A stretch of 64,000 nucleotides of DNA from Paenibacillus tianjinensis (GCF_017086365.1 NZ_CP070969.1:5208001-5272000), one strand, 5' to 3'. Numbered from the stretch's first letter, positions 33,899 to 43,410 are shown. Notes: generated from the letters alone by a model not told the origin. Program-made: numbers and translations.

Positions 33899-35005
33899 AT
33901 GTCTACACTTATAACACCACACACGGATGCCAGAATGGCGGGCATTATTGAGAAAGTTCGCGGCGGAGAACGATTAAACTTGGAAGATGGCGTTTATTTA
34001 TATGAAAGTGATGATTTGCTCACGATCGGCCAGCTTGCGAACGAGGTCAATCTGCGCAAAAACGGTAATAAGGTGTATTTTATTGAGAATATGAGTCTAT
34101 ACTTCACCAATGTTTGCGAATCCCGCTGCGCATTCTGCAATTTCCGCAAAGATGACGGCGAAGAAGGCGCTTATACCCTTTCCGGTCAGGAAATGGTGCA
34201 ATATGTCGAACAGCATATTCATCCTGGGGTACGTGAGTTCCATATTGTCGGGGGCCATAATGATAAGGTGCCCTTCCAGTATTACGTTGATTCATTGAAA
34301 GCCCTGAATGAACGTTTTCCTGAGGTAACCCTCAAAGCCTACACGGCAGCTGAAATTGATTTCTTCACCCGCATCAGCGGACTTAGCATCCGCGAAGTAC
34401 TGGAAGAGCTGCGGGCGGCCGGGCTCAAATCGCTGACAGGCGGCGGTGCGGAAATTCTGTCCGACCAGTACCGTAAAAAAATGCGGGTTGATAAAGCAAA
34501 TGTAGAGGAATATCTTCAGGTGCACCGGACGGCACATCAAATCGGCATGAAGACCCACACCACCATGCTGTACGGTTCGATCGAATCCCGCGAAGACCGG
34601 ATCCGCCATATGCTGCAGATCCGCGAGCTGCAGGATGAGACGAATGGCTTCATGGTGTTCATCCCGCTGTCCATGCAGCCTAAGAACCGGAATGCCGGAA
34701 TTATGCGCCGCAACTCGGCGTATGAGGATCTTAAGACCATTGCGGTCAGCCGGTTAATGCTGGACAATTTCGACCACATCAAAGCCTACTTCATTAATAT
34801 CGGCGTACAGCTGACTCAGGTAGCCCTTAGCTTCGGGGCATCCGATGTACACGGAACCATTCTGAAGGAACGGATCAGCCATGCGGCAGGGGCGTTGACT
34901 CCTGAAGGCATTACGCGTGAAGAACTGATCTGGCTCGTGAAAGGCGCCGGACGTATTCCGGTGGAACGGGACACCTTCTATAACGAGATTAAGGTTTACG
35001 AATAG
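33899..35005 (+). CDS. mqnE: Aminofutalosine synthase
   Basis: A 368-residue radical SAM enzyme of the futalosine menaquinone pathway; it joins 3-[(1-carboxyvinyl)oxy]benzoate and SAM to make aminofutalosine. The 4Fe-4S motif is C73-E-S-R-C77-A-F-C80, followed by GGGAEIL and other family segments. Start ATG at 33899 behind TCAGGAGGAAATCAT; an upstream in-frame ATG at 33863 lacks a ribosome site. CofH/MqnC is the nearest alternative, but the KAYTAAEIDFFTRIS region favours MqnE. 40 bases before yutJ. Confidence 0.9.
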   Translation: MSTLITPHTDARMAGIIEKVRGGERLNLEDGVYLYESDDLLTIGQLANEVNLRKNGNKVYFIENMSLYFTNVCESRCAFCNFRKDDGEEGAYTLSGQEMVQYVEQHIHPGVREFHIVGGHNDKVPFQYYVDSLKALNERFPEVTLKAYTAAEIDFFTRISGLSIREVLEELRAAGLKSLTGGGAEILSDQYRKKMRVDKANVEEYLQVHRTAHQIGMKTHTTMLYGSIESREDRIRHMLQIRELQDETNGFMVFIPLSMQPKNRNAGIMRRNSAYEDLKTIAVSRLMLDNFDHIKAYFINIGVQLTQVALSFGASDVHGTILKERISHAAGALTPEGITREELIWLVKGAGRIPVERDTFYNEIKVYE

Positions 35006-35045
35006 CGCCAGCAATGATCCATAATTGAAAGGAAGATCGGTCCGC

Positions 35046-36107
35046 ATGAGAACATTACTCGTCCTAGGCGGCGGCTACGGCGGCCTTGCCCTGATCCAGG
35101 AATTACTCGACCACCATCTCCCGCACGATGTTGAGATCGTCTTGATTGACCGGATGCCCTATCAGGGAATCAAGACCGAATATTATGCCCTTGCCGCAGG
35201 TACTGTGAACGACTATCATCTGCGCATCCAGTTTCCGGTCCACCCGCGTTTAACTGTACGCTACGGCGAGGTCGGTTCCATTGATCTGGACAGCAGGATC
35301 GTCATCCTGGAATCCGGCGAGCCGGTTTCCTATGATATCCTGGCGATTGCTTTGGGCTGCACGGATAATTACCATGGAATTCCGGGGGCGGAGCAATATA
35401 CCTGCAGTATCCAGAGCTTCTCCGGCACCCGGGAAACCTACCGCCGGCTGAACGATATTAAGCCTTACGGAACAGTAAATATCGTGGGCGGGGGCCTCAG
35501 TGGAGTAGAGATGGCCGCAGAGCTGCGTGAAAGCCGCCCAGACCTCAATATCTCGATCCTGGACCGGGGAGAACGTGTTTTGTCCGCTTTTCCGGCCAAG
35601 CTGTCGCAGTACGTAGAGGAATGGTTCAGCGAACATCAGGTGCAGACGCTGGGGCGTGTATCAGTTTCCCATGTCGAAAAGGATGCCATTTTTAACGGCA
35701 CCCAGGAGATTCCTGCGGATGTAACGGTATGGACAGCGGGTATCCAGCCAGTGAAAGTCGTGCAGCAGCTGGAGCTGGCCAAAGACCGCGGCGGTCGGAT
35801 TATTCTCGGACCGCATTATAATGTAGCCGATTATCCGGAAGTATACGTAATCGGGGACTGTGCCAGCCTGCCCTTTGCACCAAGCGCACAGGCCGCTGGT
35901 GCCCAAGGCGAACAGGTTGCACAGGTCCTGCAGGCGCTATGGCGCGGCGATACTCCGAAGCTGGGCAGGATCAAGCTTAAGGGGACCCTCGGCTCGCTCG
36001 GCAAAAATGCCGGTTTCGGCCTTATGGGCCGCCGGTCTGTTATGGGGCGTGTTCCCCGCCTGCTCAAAAGCGGTGTGCTCTGGATGTCCAAGCGGCATTT
36101 CGGTTAA
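35046..36107 (+). CDS. yutJ: Type II NADH dehydrogenase-like protein (YutJ)
   Basis: A 353-residue pyridine nucleotide-disulfide oxidoreductase. FAD motif LVLGGGYGGLALIQEL, NAD motif IVGGGLSGVEMAAEL, and YVIGDCASLPFAPSAQAAGAQGEQ are visible. Second NDH-2 homologue in the window and about 45 residues shorter than the one at 26884. B. subtilis YutJ lies beside yuzB and yutI, as here. ATG at 35046 follows AAAGGAAG at a long 13-base spacing; a TTG at 35025 is less likely. Confidence 0.88.
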   Translation: MRTLLVLGGGYGGLALIQELLDHHLPHDVEIVLIDRMPYQGIKTEYYALAAGTVNDYHLRIQFPVHPRLTVRYGEVGSIDLDSRIVILESGEPVSYDILAIALGCTDNYHGIPGAEQYTCSIQSFSGTRETYRRLNDIKPYGTVNIVGGGLSGVEMAAELRESRPDLNISILDRGERVLSAFPAKLSQYVEEWFSEHQVQTLGRVSVSHVEKDAIFNGTQEIPADVTVWTAGIQPVKVVQQLELAKDRGGRIILGPHYNVADYPEVYVIGDCASLPFAPSAQAAGAQGEQVAQVLQALWRGDTPKLGRIKLKGTLGSLGKNAGFGLMGRRSVMGRVPRLLKSGVLWMSKRHFG

Positions 36108-36120
36108 CTCTTTCTCAGGA

Positions 36121-36375
36121 CTAGTCCAATTCGAGGTTGTCCCAGGCTTCCTGCTCTTTGATGGCAGTCTCGATGGCTTCCTCCAGCTCTGCCGGGGAAT
36201 CCGCCTCGATGATTTCGCCGTCGACCATGGCGAACGGTCTCAGGTAACATTCGCCGCAGTTATTCAGGCAACCATATTCAATGACATCATATTCGGGATT
36301 CAGCTCCAGCTTGTCTTTAAGCGGCCCAGTCCCGTGCCCGATATTGCTGGCACAAAATTCAATAATTGGTCTCAT
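36121..36375 (-). CDS. yuzB: YuzB family protein (DUF1450)
   Basis: An 84-residue protein with the YuzB pattern: PIIEFCASNIGHG, DVIEYGCLNNCGECYLRPFAMVDGE. Four cysteines (one near the N-terminus and C..C..C in the middle) resemble a thioredoxin-like 2Fe-2S ferredoxin fold, a suggestion rather than a known fact. Convergent with yutJ and divergent from yutI. Confidence 0.88.
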   Translation of the reverse strand: MRPIIEFCASNIGHGTGPLKDKLELNPEYDVIEYGCLNNCGECYLRPFAMVDGEIIEADSPAELEEAIETAIKEQEAWDNLELD

Positions 36376-36457
36376 GTTGTTCTCCTTATTCTGCCCTAAC
36401 CATTTTATTTTTTAACTTTTTGTACTATAATGAACATACGAAAGGAGTGATTGAGAA

Positions 36458-36706
36458 ATGAGTGAGAATGCACAAAGCACCACCATGTATGATGAGGTTC
36501 TGGAAGTGCTCGATAAACTTCGTCCGTTCCTGCAGCGCGATGGCGGTGACGTGGAACTGATTGATGTTGAAGACGGCATTGTTAAGCTGAAGCTTATGGG
36601 TGCCTGCGGCAGCTGCCCAAGCTCCACGATCACGCTGAAAGCCGGGATCGAACGTGCCCTACTCGAAGAAGTAGAAGGCGTAGAAGAAGTTGTTCAAGTA
36701 TTCTAA
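36458..36706 (+). CDS. yutI: NifU-like Fe-S scaffold protein (YutI)
   Basis: An 82-residue NifU C-terminal-domain protein with cluster cysteines in GACGSCPSS. Delivers Fe-S clusters, complementing the ErpA/HesB carrier nearby. Start ATG follows GAAAGGAGTGATTGAGAA. Confidence 0.94.
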   Translation: MSENAQSTTMYDEVLEVLDKLRPFLQRDGGDVELIDVEDGIVKLKLMGACGSCPSSTITLKAGIERALLEEVEGVEEVVQVF

Positions 36707-36720
36707 TCCCGTTTTATACG

Positions 36721-36756
36721 TCCCGGACTCTCTTATTGGAGAGCCGGGATTTTTTA
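36721..36756 (+). terminator. Terminator after yutI
   Basis: TCCCGGACTCTC pairs with GAGAGCCGGGA, followed by TTTTTTATA. Confidence 0.88.
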
Positions 36757-36812
36757 TATTATAGAGGATTTCTCCAGGAGCCACAACCCGGAGCAGCTTT
36801 CTGGCAGGTTAA

Positions 36813-36858
36813 AAAAAGACGCCCCAGCAGTCATTAGTATGACTTGGGACGTCTTTTC
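36813..36858 (-). terminator. Terminator of metNIQ
   Basis: AAAAGACGTCCCAAGTCAT pairs with ATGACTGCTGGGGCGTCTTTT on the minus strand, ending in a T-run; strong. Confidence 0.87.
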
Positions 36859-36888
36859 GTTATTCATGCAGCCGCGTAAGGCAGCTGC

Positions 36889-37767
36889 TTAAAATGCCGG
36901 GATGATCGAACCTTGGTATTTCTCTTCGATGAAGGCTTTTGCTTCTGCAGAGTTCAGTGCTGCAGCAAGCTTCTGGATGGCATCGGAATCTTTATTGTCC
37001 GGACGTGCCACCAGGATGTTGGCGTAAGGAGAATCTGTACCTTCGATGAACAGGGCATCCTTCGTTGGCACAAGACCCGCTTCGAGTGCGAAGTTAGTGT
37101 TGATCAGGGCCAGGTCAACTTCATCCAGCTGGCGTGGCAGCATAGCTGCATCCAGTTCGATGATGTCCAGGTTCTTTTTATTTTCAGTAATATCAGCTTT
37201 CGTGGAGGTGATGTTGGTATCGTCCTTCAGGGTGATCAGACCATTCTTGGCCAGCAGAATCAAAGCACGTCCGCCGTTGGTTGCATCGTTGGGAATCGCT
37301 ACTTTTGCACCATCAGCCAGTTCGTCGATCGATTTGATCTTTTTGGAATAGGCGCCGAAGGGCTCCACGTGTACAGCTGTTACAGCTACCAGGTCGGTAC
37401 CGTTCTTGCTGTTCTGGTCATCCAGGTAAGGCTGGTGCTGGAAAAAGTTCGCATCCAGTGCTTTCTCGGCCAGCTGTGTATTCGGCAGGATATAATCCGT
37501 GAATTCTTTGATTTCCAGTTTAATGCCTTGTGCTTCAAGCAGCGGAGCGATAGCCTTCAGAATTTCTGCATGCGGTACAGGAGACGCACCGACAACAAGT
37601 GTTACCGGGTCTGCTGCAGGTTCAGTAGTAGGTTCTGCGGAAGCATCTGCTGCCGGTGCATTCGTTGCCGCGGAGTTCGCTGCATTATTGGCATTGTTAT
37701 TGTTGCCGCAAGCCGCCAGCACGAGTACTAAGGTCAAGCTAAAGAACGTCAAAAGTACTTTTTTCAT
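36889..37767 (-). CDS. metQ: Methionine ABC transporter substrate-binding lipoprotein
   Basis: A 292-residue NlpA/MetQ lipoprotein with lipobox LAAC followed by an Asn/Ala-rich linker. Family motif VGASPVPHAEILKAI and FEFTDYILPNTQL-like EFTDYILPNTQLAEKALDAN are present. Binds D- or L-methionine outside the cell. Last gene of metN-metI-metQ, 54 bases after metI. Start follows AGAGGGGGATTTACTG. Confidence 0.95.
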   Translation of the reverse strand: MKKVLLTFFSLTLVLVLAACGNNNNANNAANSAATNAPAADASAEPTTEPAADPVTLVVGASPVPHAEILKAIAPLLEAQGIKLEIKEFTDYILPNTQLAEKALDANFFQHQPYLDDQNSKNGTDLVAVTAVHVEPFGAYSKKIKSIDELADGAKVAIPNDATNGGRALILLAKNGLITLKDDTNITSTKADITENKKNLDIIELDAAMLPRQLDEVDLALINTNFALEAGLVPTKDALFIEGTDSPYANILVARPDNKDSDAIQKLAAALNSAEAKAFIEEKYQGSIIPAF

Positions 37768-37821
37768 CAGTAAATCCCCCTCTAGTATGTGTGTATGAAT
37801 AAGGCTATATCTGGAAGTACC

Positions 37822-38490
37822 TTATTTCCGGGTAAAATATTGAACCAGCCGGTCACCGGCCATCTGCAGCAGCTGCACTAGTATAACCATCAGCACTACA
37901 GAGATAATCATTACTTCTTTCTCATACCGGTAATAGCCATAACGGATTGCCAGGTCACCAAGACCGCCGCCGCCGATCATCCCTGACATTGCTGTATAGG
38001 AGACGAGGGTTACAAGTGTAATCGTCACACCGGCCAGTAAACCTGGACGAGCCTCCGGCAAAAGCACACGCAGCACAATCTGCCCCGTAGAGGCTCCCAT
38101 GCCTTGTGCCGCTTCAATTACCCCCCGGTCAACCTCACGGAGTGCCGTCTCCACCAGTCTGGCAAAAAACGGAGCCGCTCCGATGACCAGTGCCGGAATT
38201 GTTCCCAGGACACCAATCGAGGTGCCCATGATCGTCTTGCTCAGCGGAATCAGAGCCACCATCAGGATCAGGAATGGAACGGACCGCAGGATGTTAACAA
38301 GCAGTGATAATACTGAGTAAACAGCCCTGATAATATTGTTTTTGGACTTCCCCCATAAATATAACACAATTCCGAGTGGTAAACCAAGAATAATTGTGAA
38401 TATTCCGGAATAGGCTAACATTTTTAGTGTGGCTACGGATGCATCCAGCATTTCTTCCCAATTGATATCATTAAAATTCAAGCCGGCCAT
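37822..38490 (-). CDS. metI: Methionine ABC transporter permease
   Basis: A 222-residue permease with five or six helices and the EAA loop EAAQGMGASTGQIVLRVLLPEA. MetI family signature GMIGGGGLGDLAIRYGYYRYE is present. Its start codon overlaps the metN stop by one base (TAATG), indicating coupled translation. Confidence 0.95.
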   Translation of the reverse strand: MAGLNFNDINWEEMLDASVATLKMLAYSGIFTIILGLPLGIVLYLWGKSKNNIIRAVYSVLSLLVNILRSVPFLILMVALIPLSKTIMGTSIGVLGTIPALVIGAAPFFARLVETALREVDRGVIEAAQGMGASTGQIVLRVLLPEARPGLLAGVTITLVTLVSYTAMSGMIGGGGLGDLAIRYGYYRYEKEVMIISVVLMVILVQLLQMAGDRLVQYFTRK

Positions 38491-39506
38491 TAGGAAATCA
38501 CCTCCACATCAAGACCTTGTGCCGCAAGCTCCGCCAGGGTAGCATCAATCGCCTCAAGCGATCCTTCAAAGCGGACAATCAGCTGGCCGTAAGGCACATC
38601 TTTAATGGTCGAGATCGTACCCTGAAGAATCGCAAAGCTGACGCCTGTACCGCGCACAACGTGGGATAACGTGGATTCGTAGGTTTTTTGTCCGAGAAAA
38701 GTGATCTTGACCGCTTTGGTGTTCTCTCCGTTTACCGCTTCTATAGCCGCTCTTAACGGACCGTCCTGCTGGGTTTCACTGCGGATAAAGTCCTTGGTCA
38801 CCTCATGCTTGGGCTTCAGGAACACCTCCGCCACCTCACCCTGTTCAACAATTCCACCGCCATGAATAACCGCTACCCGGTCACAGATACTCTGAATGAC
38901 ATGCATCTCATGGGTAATCAGTACAATGGTCAGATGAAACTTGCGGTTAATGTCGAGCAGCAGCCGCAAAATGGAGTCAGTGGTCTGCGGATCCAGCGCC
39001 GAGGTCGCTTCATCGCAGAGCAGTACATCCGGATCACTGGCGAGCGCACGGGCTACGCCGACCCGCTGTTTTTGTCCGCCTGAGAGCTGCGCCGGATATT
39101 TGTTCCGGTGCTGCTCAAGTCCGACCAGAACCAGCAAATCCTTGACCTTGCGTTCAATATCCGCCTTCGGCGTACCGGCTAGACGCAGCGGAAAAGCAAT
39201 ATTGTCATATACCGTAGCTGAAGACAACAGATTAAAGTGCTGAAAAATCATGCCGATCTTGCGCCGCTTCTCCTGCAGCTGGCCCTGGCTGAGGCTGGTC
39301 AGCTCGACGCCATCCACCCAAACCTCACCTTTCGTCGGGCGCTCCAGCAGATTGATGCAGCGGATCAGCGTGCTTTTGCCTGCACCGGAATGACCGATCA
39401 CGCCGAAGATCTCGCCTTTTTGAATGGACAGATTTAAGCCCGAGAGCGCCACAGCAGCTTTACTGCCTTTTCCGTATACCTTAGTCAACTCTTTTAACTC
39501 TATCAA
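38490..39506 (-). CDS. metN: Methionine ABC transporter ATP-binding protein
   Basis: A 338-residue ATPase: Walker A GHSGAGKST, signature LSGGQKQRV, Walker B LLCDEATSALD, H-loop LITHEMHV, then the C-terminal ACT-like NIL domain that binds methionine and gives feedback inhibition. I prefer the TTG at 39506 behind AAGGGGGAACGACAGAA (protein MIELKELTK...) to the ATG at 39539, which has no ribosome site. First gene of the operon, controlled by the S-box leader. Confidence 0.95.
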   Translation of the reverse strand: MIELKELTKVYGKGSKAAVALSGLNLSIQKGEIFGVIGHSGAGKSTLIRCINLLERPTKGEVWVDGVELTSLSQGQLQEKRRKIGMIFQHFNLLSSATVYDNIAFPLRLAGTPKADIERKVKDLLVLVGLEQHRNKYPAQLSGGQKQRVGVARALASDPDVLLCDEATSALDPQTTDSILRLLLDINRKFHLTIVLITHEMHVIQSICDRVAVIHGGGIVEQGEVAEVFLKPKHEVTKDFIRSETQQDGPLRAAIEAVNGENTKAVKITFLGQKTYESTLSHVVRGTGVSFAILQGTISTIKDVPYGQLIVRFEGSLEAIDATLAELAAQGLDVEVIS

Positions 39507-39544
39507 TTTCTGTCGTTCCCCCTTAATGCATATTTCCATGTATC

Positions 39545-39746
39545 AAAAAGACCCCTTACGATCGGTTGCAGATCGCAAGAGGCCCTGTGCGTTTAGTTAC
39601 AATGCCTTCTCATCTGCCAACGGCGATTACCCTCGCCATTGTAGGAATTAGCACCATGACACTTGTACTCAGTACACTTGGTTTACTGGATACAAATCGG
39701 TTGCCGGGCTTCATCGGGCCTATCCCTCCGCCGCTCTCGATAAGAT
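39545..39746 (-). promoter_or_regulatory. SAM-I (S-box) riboswitch of metNIQ
   Basis: On the minus strand the aptamer starts CTTATCGAGAGCGG, continues GGAGGGATAGGCCC, GATGAAGCCCGGCAACC, the classic S-box core. It ends in a terminator, GGCCTCTTGCGATC pairing with GATCGTAAGGGGTC then TTTTT (39545-39584). High SAM is expected to stop transcription of the methionine importer. Confidence 0.97.
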
Positions 39747-39806
39747 TATGATATGAAATTAGTGCCGTATAGTTATCTTAGGATGTAAGAGTATAATGCA
39801 AGCCTA

Positions 39807-39835
39807 AGTATAGTGAGTTTCAGGTTTTTTGTCAA
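39807..39835 (-). promoter_or_regulatory. Promoter of the metNIQ leader
   Basis: TTGACA and TATACT with a 17-base spacer on the minus strand, about 63 bases before the S-box aptamer. Confidence 0.8.
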
Positions 39836-39869
39836 AGGAAGATTTTTACGCTTTAACGTGAGTCTGTCT

Positions 39870-40598
39870 TCACACCCGCTTTTGGCTGGAGGCATTCTTG
39901 TGCCACTGCTCATTACTGTACCGGAAGGCGGCACATAAAGATTTGCAGACCATCTCCAAACCCTGCCTCAAATCCTCCAAATGACTGTCCAGATCCTCAA
40001 GCTGAATTTTGTCGTGCAGCCCCTGATGCCTCTGCCAGAGATCATCCTGCATTTCGGCATTCATATAATGAATTTCTGCATTGCGGCGTTTGCGCAGATT
40101 CTGCAGCGGCTCCCGGTAAGAGTTCTTGATATTTTCCAGTTCATCCGCCAGCGGGGTATGCTCTTTGAGCAGTTGGAACTGCCGAAGTACCGTGAAATAG
40201 GAGAAGTGGGCTTTGGTCTGGCTTGTATTCAGATTATACAGGCTGTTCAGCACCGTTCCCAGCTTGTCCAGCAGGGAGAAGACACGGATAAAGCCGTTTT
40301 TATAGAAATAAACATAACGGGCATATTCGCCCTGCTCCGTTACCGACATATCATCCATATACCCGGCAACCACCAATTTGCGGTAAAAGGCGGCCGCGAA
40401 CCAGCTCTGCTCCAGTTCATCCAGTGAGGAGATCAGCCCGCGTGTCCAAACCTCCAGCTTGCGGTATTCATGGTCCCGGTCTTCATGTGCGTTCATCTCC
40501 TTGCGCAGCATGGATGCCACCTTCGCCATGTTATCCATCGCATCGGCGAGCACGCCGCTGTTCTGGCGCGGAGGTTCTCCCAGTAATACCCGCAGCAT
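39870..40598 (-). CDS. HEPN-like protein (Cthe_2314 type)
   Basis: A 242-residue mostly helical soluble protein. The segment LRKRRNAEIHYMNAEM contains an R-x(4-6)-H arrangement like that of HEPN domains, and the overall layout matches the family named after Clostridium thermocellum Cthe_2314. Function unknown; HEPN proteins can be RNases, but no toxin partner is seen. Start follows GGGGGATAAGAG. 35 bases downstream of the UbiD gene. Confidence 0.65.
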   Translation of the reverse strand: MLRVLLGEPPRQNSGVLADAMDNMAKVASMLRKEMNAHEDRDHEYRKLEVWTRGLISSLDELEQSWFAAAFYRKLVVAGYMDDMSVTEQGEYARYVYFYKNGFIRVFSLLDKLGTVLNSLYNLNTSQTKAHFSYFTVLRQFQLLKEHTPLADELENIKNSYREPLQNLRKRRNAEIHYMNAEMQDDLWQRHQGLHDKIQLEDLDSHLEDLRQGLEMVCKSLCAAFRYSNEQWHKNASSQKRV

Positions 40599-40632
40599 CT
40601 CTTATCCCCCTCAAAATAAAGAAAAATGTATA

Positions 40633-42405
40633 CTATCCTTGCCGGAAATAGCTGCTCCAGTTGCGGTCCACCATATCCAGCGTACTCGTGCATGTCGACT
40701 GCTCTTCATCATCACCAGACTTCATACGTGCATCGATCACAATGGGCAGCTTGTAGCCGATGTGGTGCTGCTTCACTTCGGCTTCTGCGTAGATATCGTC
40801 GGCCGGATTGAACCGGGTGAACACTGTCCAGAGAAAAGAGGTCTGTGTACGGACTGCCTCCGCAGCGTGATCCACCATAATCACCAGCGGCCAGGCTGTA
40901 TTCCGTTCGCGCAGCGCAGTGTTCAGCCGGACCGGAAGGTCAGGGTCTTCTTCATAGGATGCACCGGAAACGATTAAACATCCGCCGCAATACGGAATGG
41001 CTTCTGTAATTCCTGGCAGGAGGCCTTCCGTGAAAGTACGGGGAAGCTCCCGCACCGCAGGTCCGATACCTATAATCACAGCTTGGCTGTCCGGGCCGGG
41101 TGCGCGTTCAACCGGTTCCAGCCTGACTCGTGCTGTGCTTCTAAACACATGCAGATCTGTTCCGGGGTTGAATCGTTCCAGCACAGTTTCCAGTAATTTA
41201 GGGAAATCGGAAAAAGCGGTCGGCTCGCTCGTCAGCAGTAGGAACCGGCAAACAGACAGCTGCCGCTCCCCCAATATGCGGAAAGCCGTACCCAGAGCAT
41301 CCTGCGGTGAACTATCCTGTACAACCGCGGCAGCCACTCCATCCGGACCAGATTCAGAATAAGTCCAGAATGCATGTACCGACGGCATAGCCAAATGATG
41401 GACCGGGGATAGCACCTGCTGGAGAAAATCGACTAAGTAGTAATTCTCTTCACGCGGAGTGACGGCAATCGTCGCAGGGTAAATCGCATCCTTGCGGTGC
41501 CACATCCGCTGCACATGCATTATTGGGGCAGTATGCTGCGGGAAATTATACTTATCATTATTTGCAAAAGCGCCTGCTTGGCTCTGCCCATACGGAGAGA
41601 CAAGTCCGCGGAGCGCAAATTCCGCTTCAGCCGGGATGGAGTGTCCGCCGAGCGGATCTTTGACCATGGGCAGTTTCCCGCCCAGGACAATTGACGCGAA
41701 GACCAGATCCGGCAGCCATGCCGGTCCTGGAGCGCTTGCTGCAGCAATCAGCGCCGGGGGGCCGCCGATAAATACAGATACCGGCAGCGCCTCACCCTGA
41801 ATCTCGGTCTCTTGATGATACAGTCCGGCTCCTTTATGCATTTGCCAGTGAATCCCTGCCGTATTGTCATCAATGATTTGAATCCGGTGCATTCCGAGGT
41901 TATGCTTCTGCGGATTACTCAAGCTTTCTGTGTAGACAAGCGGAAGGGTAATATAAGACCCTTCCGCTTCCTGCCAGCTTGTTACAGGCGGCAGCTCGCG
42001 AAGCGGATCGGAAGTACGGCATACCCCCAGCACCGGAGCCTCACCCTGCGGCACATGTTTAGTGCCCACTTTCAGCAGGTCGAAGATCAGTGCTTTTTCC
42101 TTCCACAGGCTGGTGAGGGTAGGCGGAAGCAGCGTTTCAGCTGCACCCATCAGTGCTTTCACTAGCTGCTCCGGACGGCTGCCAAACGCTCTCTCGACCC
42201 GCATAGCGGTCCCGAATAAATTAGTCGCTACGGGAAATGGCGTTCCTTTTACATTGGTAAATAACAGTGCCGGCCCTTCCTCCCGTGCCACACGCCGGTG
42301 AATCTCCGGAAGCTCCAGATAAGGGTCCACCTGTGTTTCAATTACGGCAAGATCCTTGTCTTTGCGAAGCTGCTCAATCCACTGGCGCAAATTTCCGTAT
42401 CCCAC
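40633..42405 (-). CDS. UbiD family decarboxylase (menaquinone biosynthesis)
   Basis: A 590-residue UbiD-type prenyl-FMN-dependent decarboxylase. Family segments seen: PALLFTNVKG, GIHWQMHKGAGLY, VFIGGPPALI, PAEAEFALRG and AFWTYSES. In organisms with the futalosine pathway such an enzyme removes the carboxylate from the menaquinone ring precursor, which fits mqnE at 33899; the exact substrate is inferred. The start is a GTG behind GAGGAGGAACAATATA. Confidence 0.9.
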   Translation of the reverse strand: MGYGNLRQWIEQLRKDKDLAVIETQVDPYLELPEIHRRVAREEGPALLFTNVKGTPFPVATNLFGTAMRVERAFGSRPEQLVKALMGAAETLLPPTLTSLWKEKALIFDLLKVGTKHVPQGEAPVLGVCRTSDPLRELPPVTSWQEAEGSYITLPLVYTESLSNPQKHNLGMHRIQIIDDNTAGIHWQMHKGAGLYHQETEIQGEALPVSVFIGGPPALIAAASAPGPAWLPDLVFASIVLGGKLPMVKDPLGGHSIPAEAEFALRGLVSPYGQSQAGAFANNDKYNFPQHTAPIMHVQRMWHRKDAIYPATIAVTPREENYYLVDFLQQVLSPVHHLAMPSVHAFWTYSESGPDGVAAAVVQDSSPQDALGTAFRILGERQLSVCRFLLLTSEPTAFSDFPKLLETVLERFNPGTDLHVFRSTARVRLEPVERAPGPDSQAVIIGIGPAVRELPRTFTEGLLPGITEAIPYCGGCLIVSGASYEEDPDLPVRLNTALRERNTAWPLVIMVDHAAEAVRTQTSFLWTVFTRFNPADDIYAEAEVKQHHIGYKLPIVIDARMKSGDDEEQSTCTSTLDMVDRNWSSYFRQG

Positions 42406-42433
42406 TATATTGTTCCTCCTCGAACATGGCAGA

Positions 42434-43375
42434 TTACTTTTTCAATTTACTAAGCTGCCACACACGTACACTCATGTAGCAAAGGACACCAAACAATCCG
42501 GCAATCAGCAGGATGTGGGCCAATGCGGCAAATATGTACAATCTTTCGTTATACAGTGTATGAACTACAGCTGCACCGCTCAATACCTGCAGCAGGCAGA
42601 GCGTAACGGCACTAACGCCAAGCGCTCTCAGCTCAGCCAGTCCTTTGTACCTCCAGAACGCCAAGTGGCCTAGTACTGCCACCAGAAGAAACAGCAGTGC
42701 CGCCGCGATCCGGTGCATAAACACGATGCCCACACCGCCTGTTAGCTCGGGAACCCATTCCCCGTTGCAGAGCGGCCAGCCGGAGCAGCCTCCCTGTGAA
42801 TCTGTATGGCTGACATAAGCCCCGATATAGACAACGATATAAGAATATAACGCTGTAATCCACGTTAAGTTGCGGAAGCCCCGGCTGATTGCCGGCTCCC
42901 GGTCATCCTTTTCTTCACCCGATTCAAGACTTCGTTTCGTACCCAGAGCCAGCATGAGTGAGCTTGCAAACGCAATCAAAGAGAAACCCATATGCAGCGC
43001 CATTACCGCAGCAGACTGGGATTTGATTACCGCAAGCGCTCCCATTCCACCCTGCACAACGACAAACAGGAGCGTTAACAAGGCATAAACCAATAAATCC
43101 TTCTGCTTCCGTCCATAACGCCAGAAGGCATACACGGAGGCCAGCGATAATAGACCCGCCAGTCCGCTGAACAGACGGTGGGTGTATTCAATCAGCGAGC
43201 CGATGGTATAAGCCGGAATCAGTTTACCATGACACAGCGGCCATTCATTTCCGCATTCCAGCCCTGAACCAGTCTTGGTTACTACGGCGCCTCCGAACAA
43301 GGCGAGGAACATAATGAGGCAGGTTATGTAGCTGAGCCATTTCAAATGTGTTGTCGTCAATTGGATCACCCGCAT
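42434..43375 (-). CDS. ctaA: Heme A synthase
   Basis: A 313-residue CtaA/COX15 protein with eight hydrophobic helices. Conserved features: GGAVVTKTGSGLECGNEWPLCHGK (Cys pair and first heme histidine region), EYTHRL, CSGWPLCNGEWVP and FMHRIAA. Converts heme O to heme A for cytochrome oxidase. CtaB, which makes heme O, lies at 53401 rather than next door. The ATG at 43375 has a weak ribosome site; a TTG 15 bases downstream behind GGGTGAT is possible. Confidence 0.94.
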   Translation of the reverse strand: MRVIQLTTTHLKWLSYITCLIMFLALFGGAVVTKTGSGLECGNEWPLCHGKLIPAYTIGSLIEYTHRLFSGLAGLLSLASVYAFWRYGRKQKDLLVYALLTLLFVVVQGGMGALAVIKSQSAAVMALHMGFSLIAFASSLMLALGTKRSLESGEEKDDREPAISRGFRNLTWITALYSYIVVYIGAYVSHTDSQGGCSGWPLCNGEWVPELTGGVGIVFMHRIAAALLFLLVAVLGHLAFWRYKGLAELRALGVSAVTLCLLQVLSGAAVVHTLYNERLYIFAALAHILLIAGLFGVLCYMSVRVWQLSKLKK

Positions 43376-43410
43376 TTGTAGGAATGGATGGAAGAAATCA
43401 TGGAGAGATT

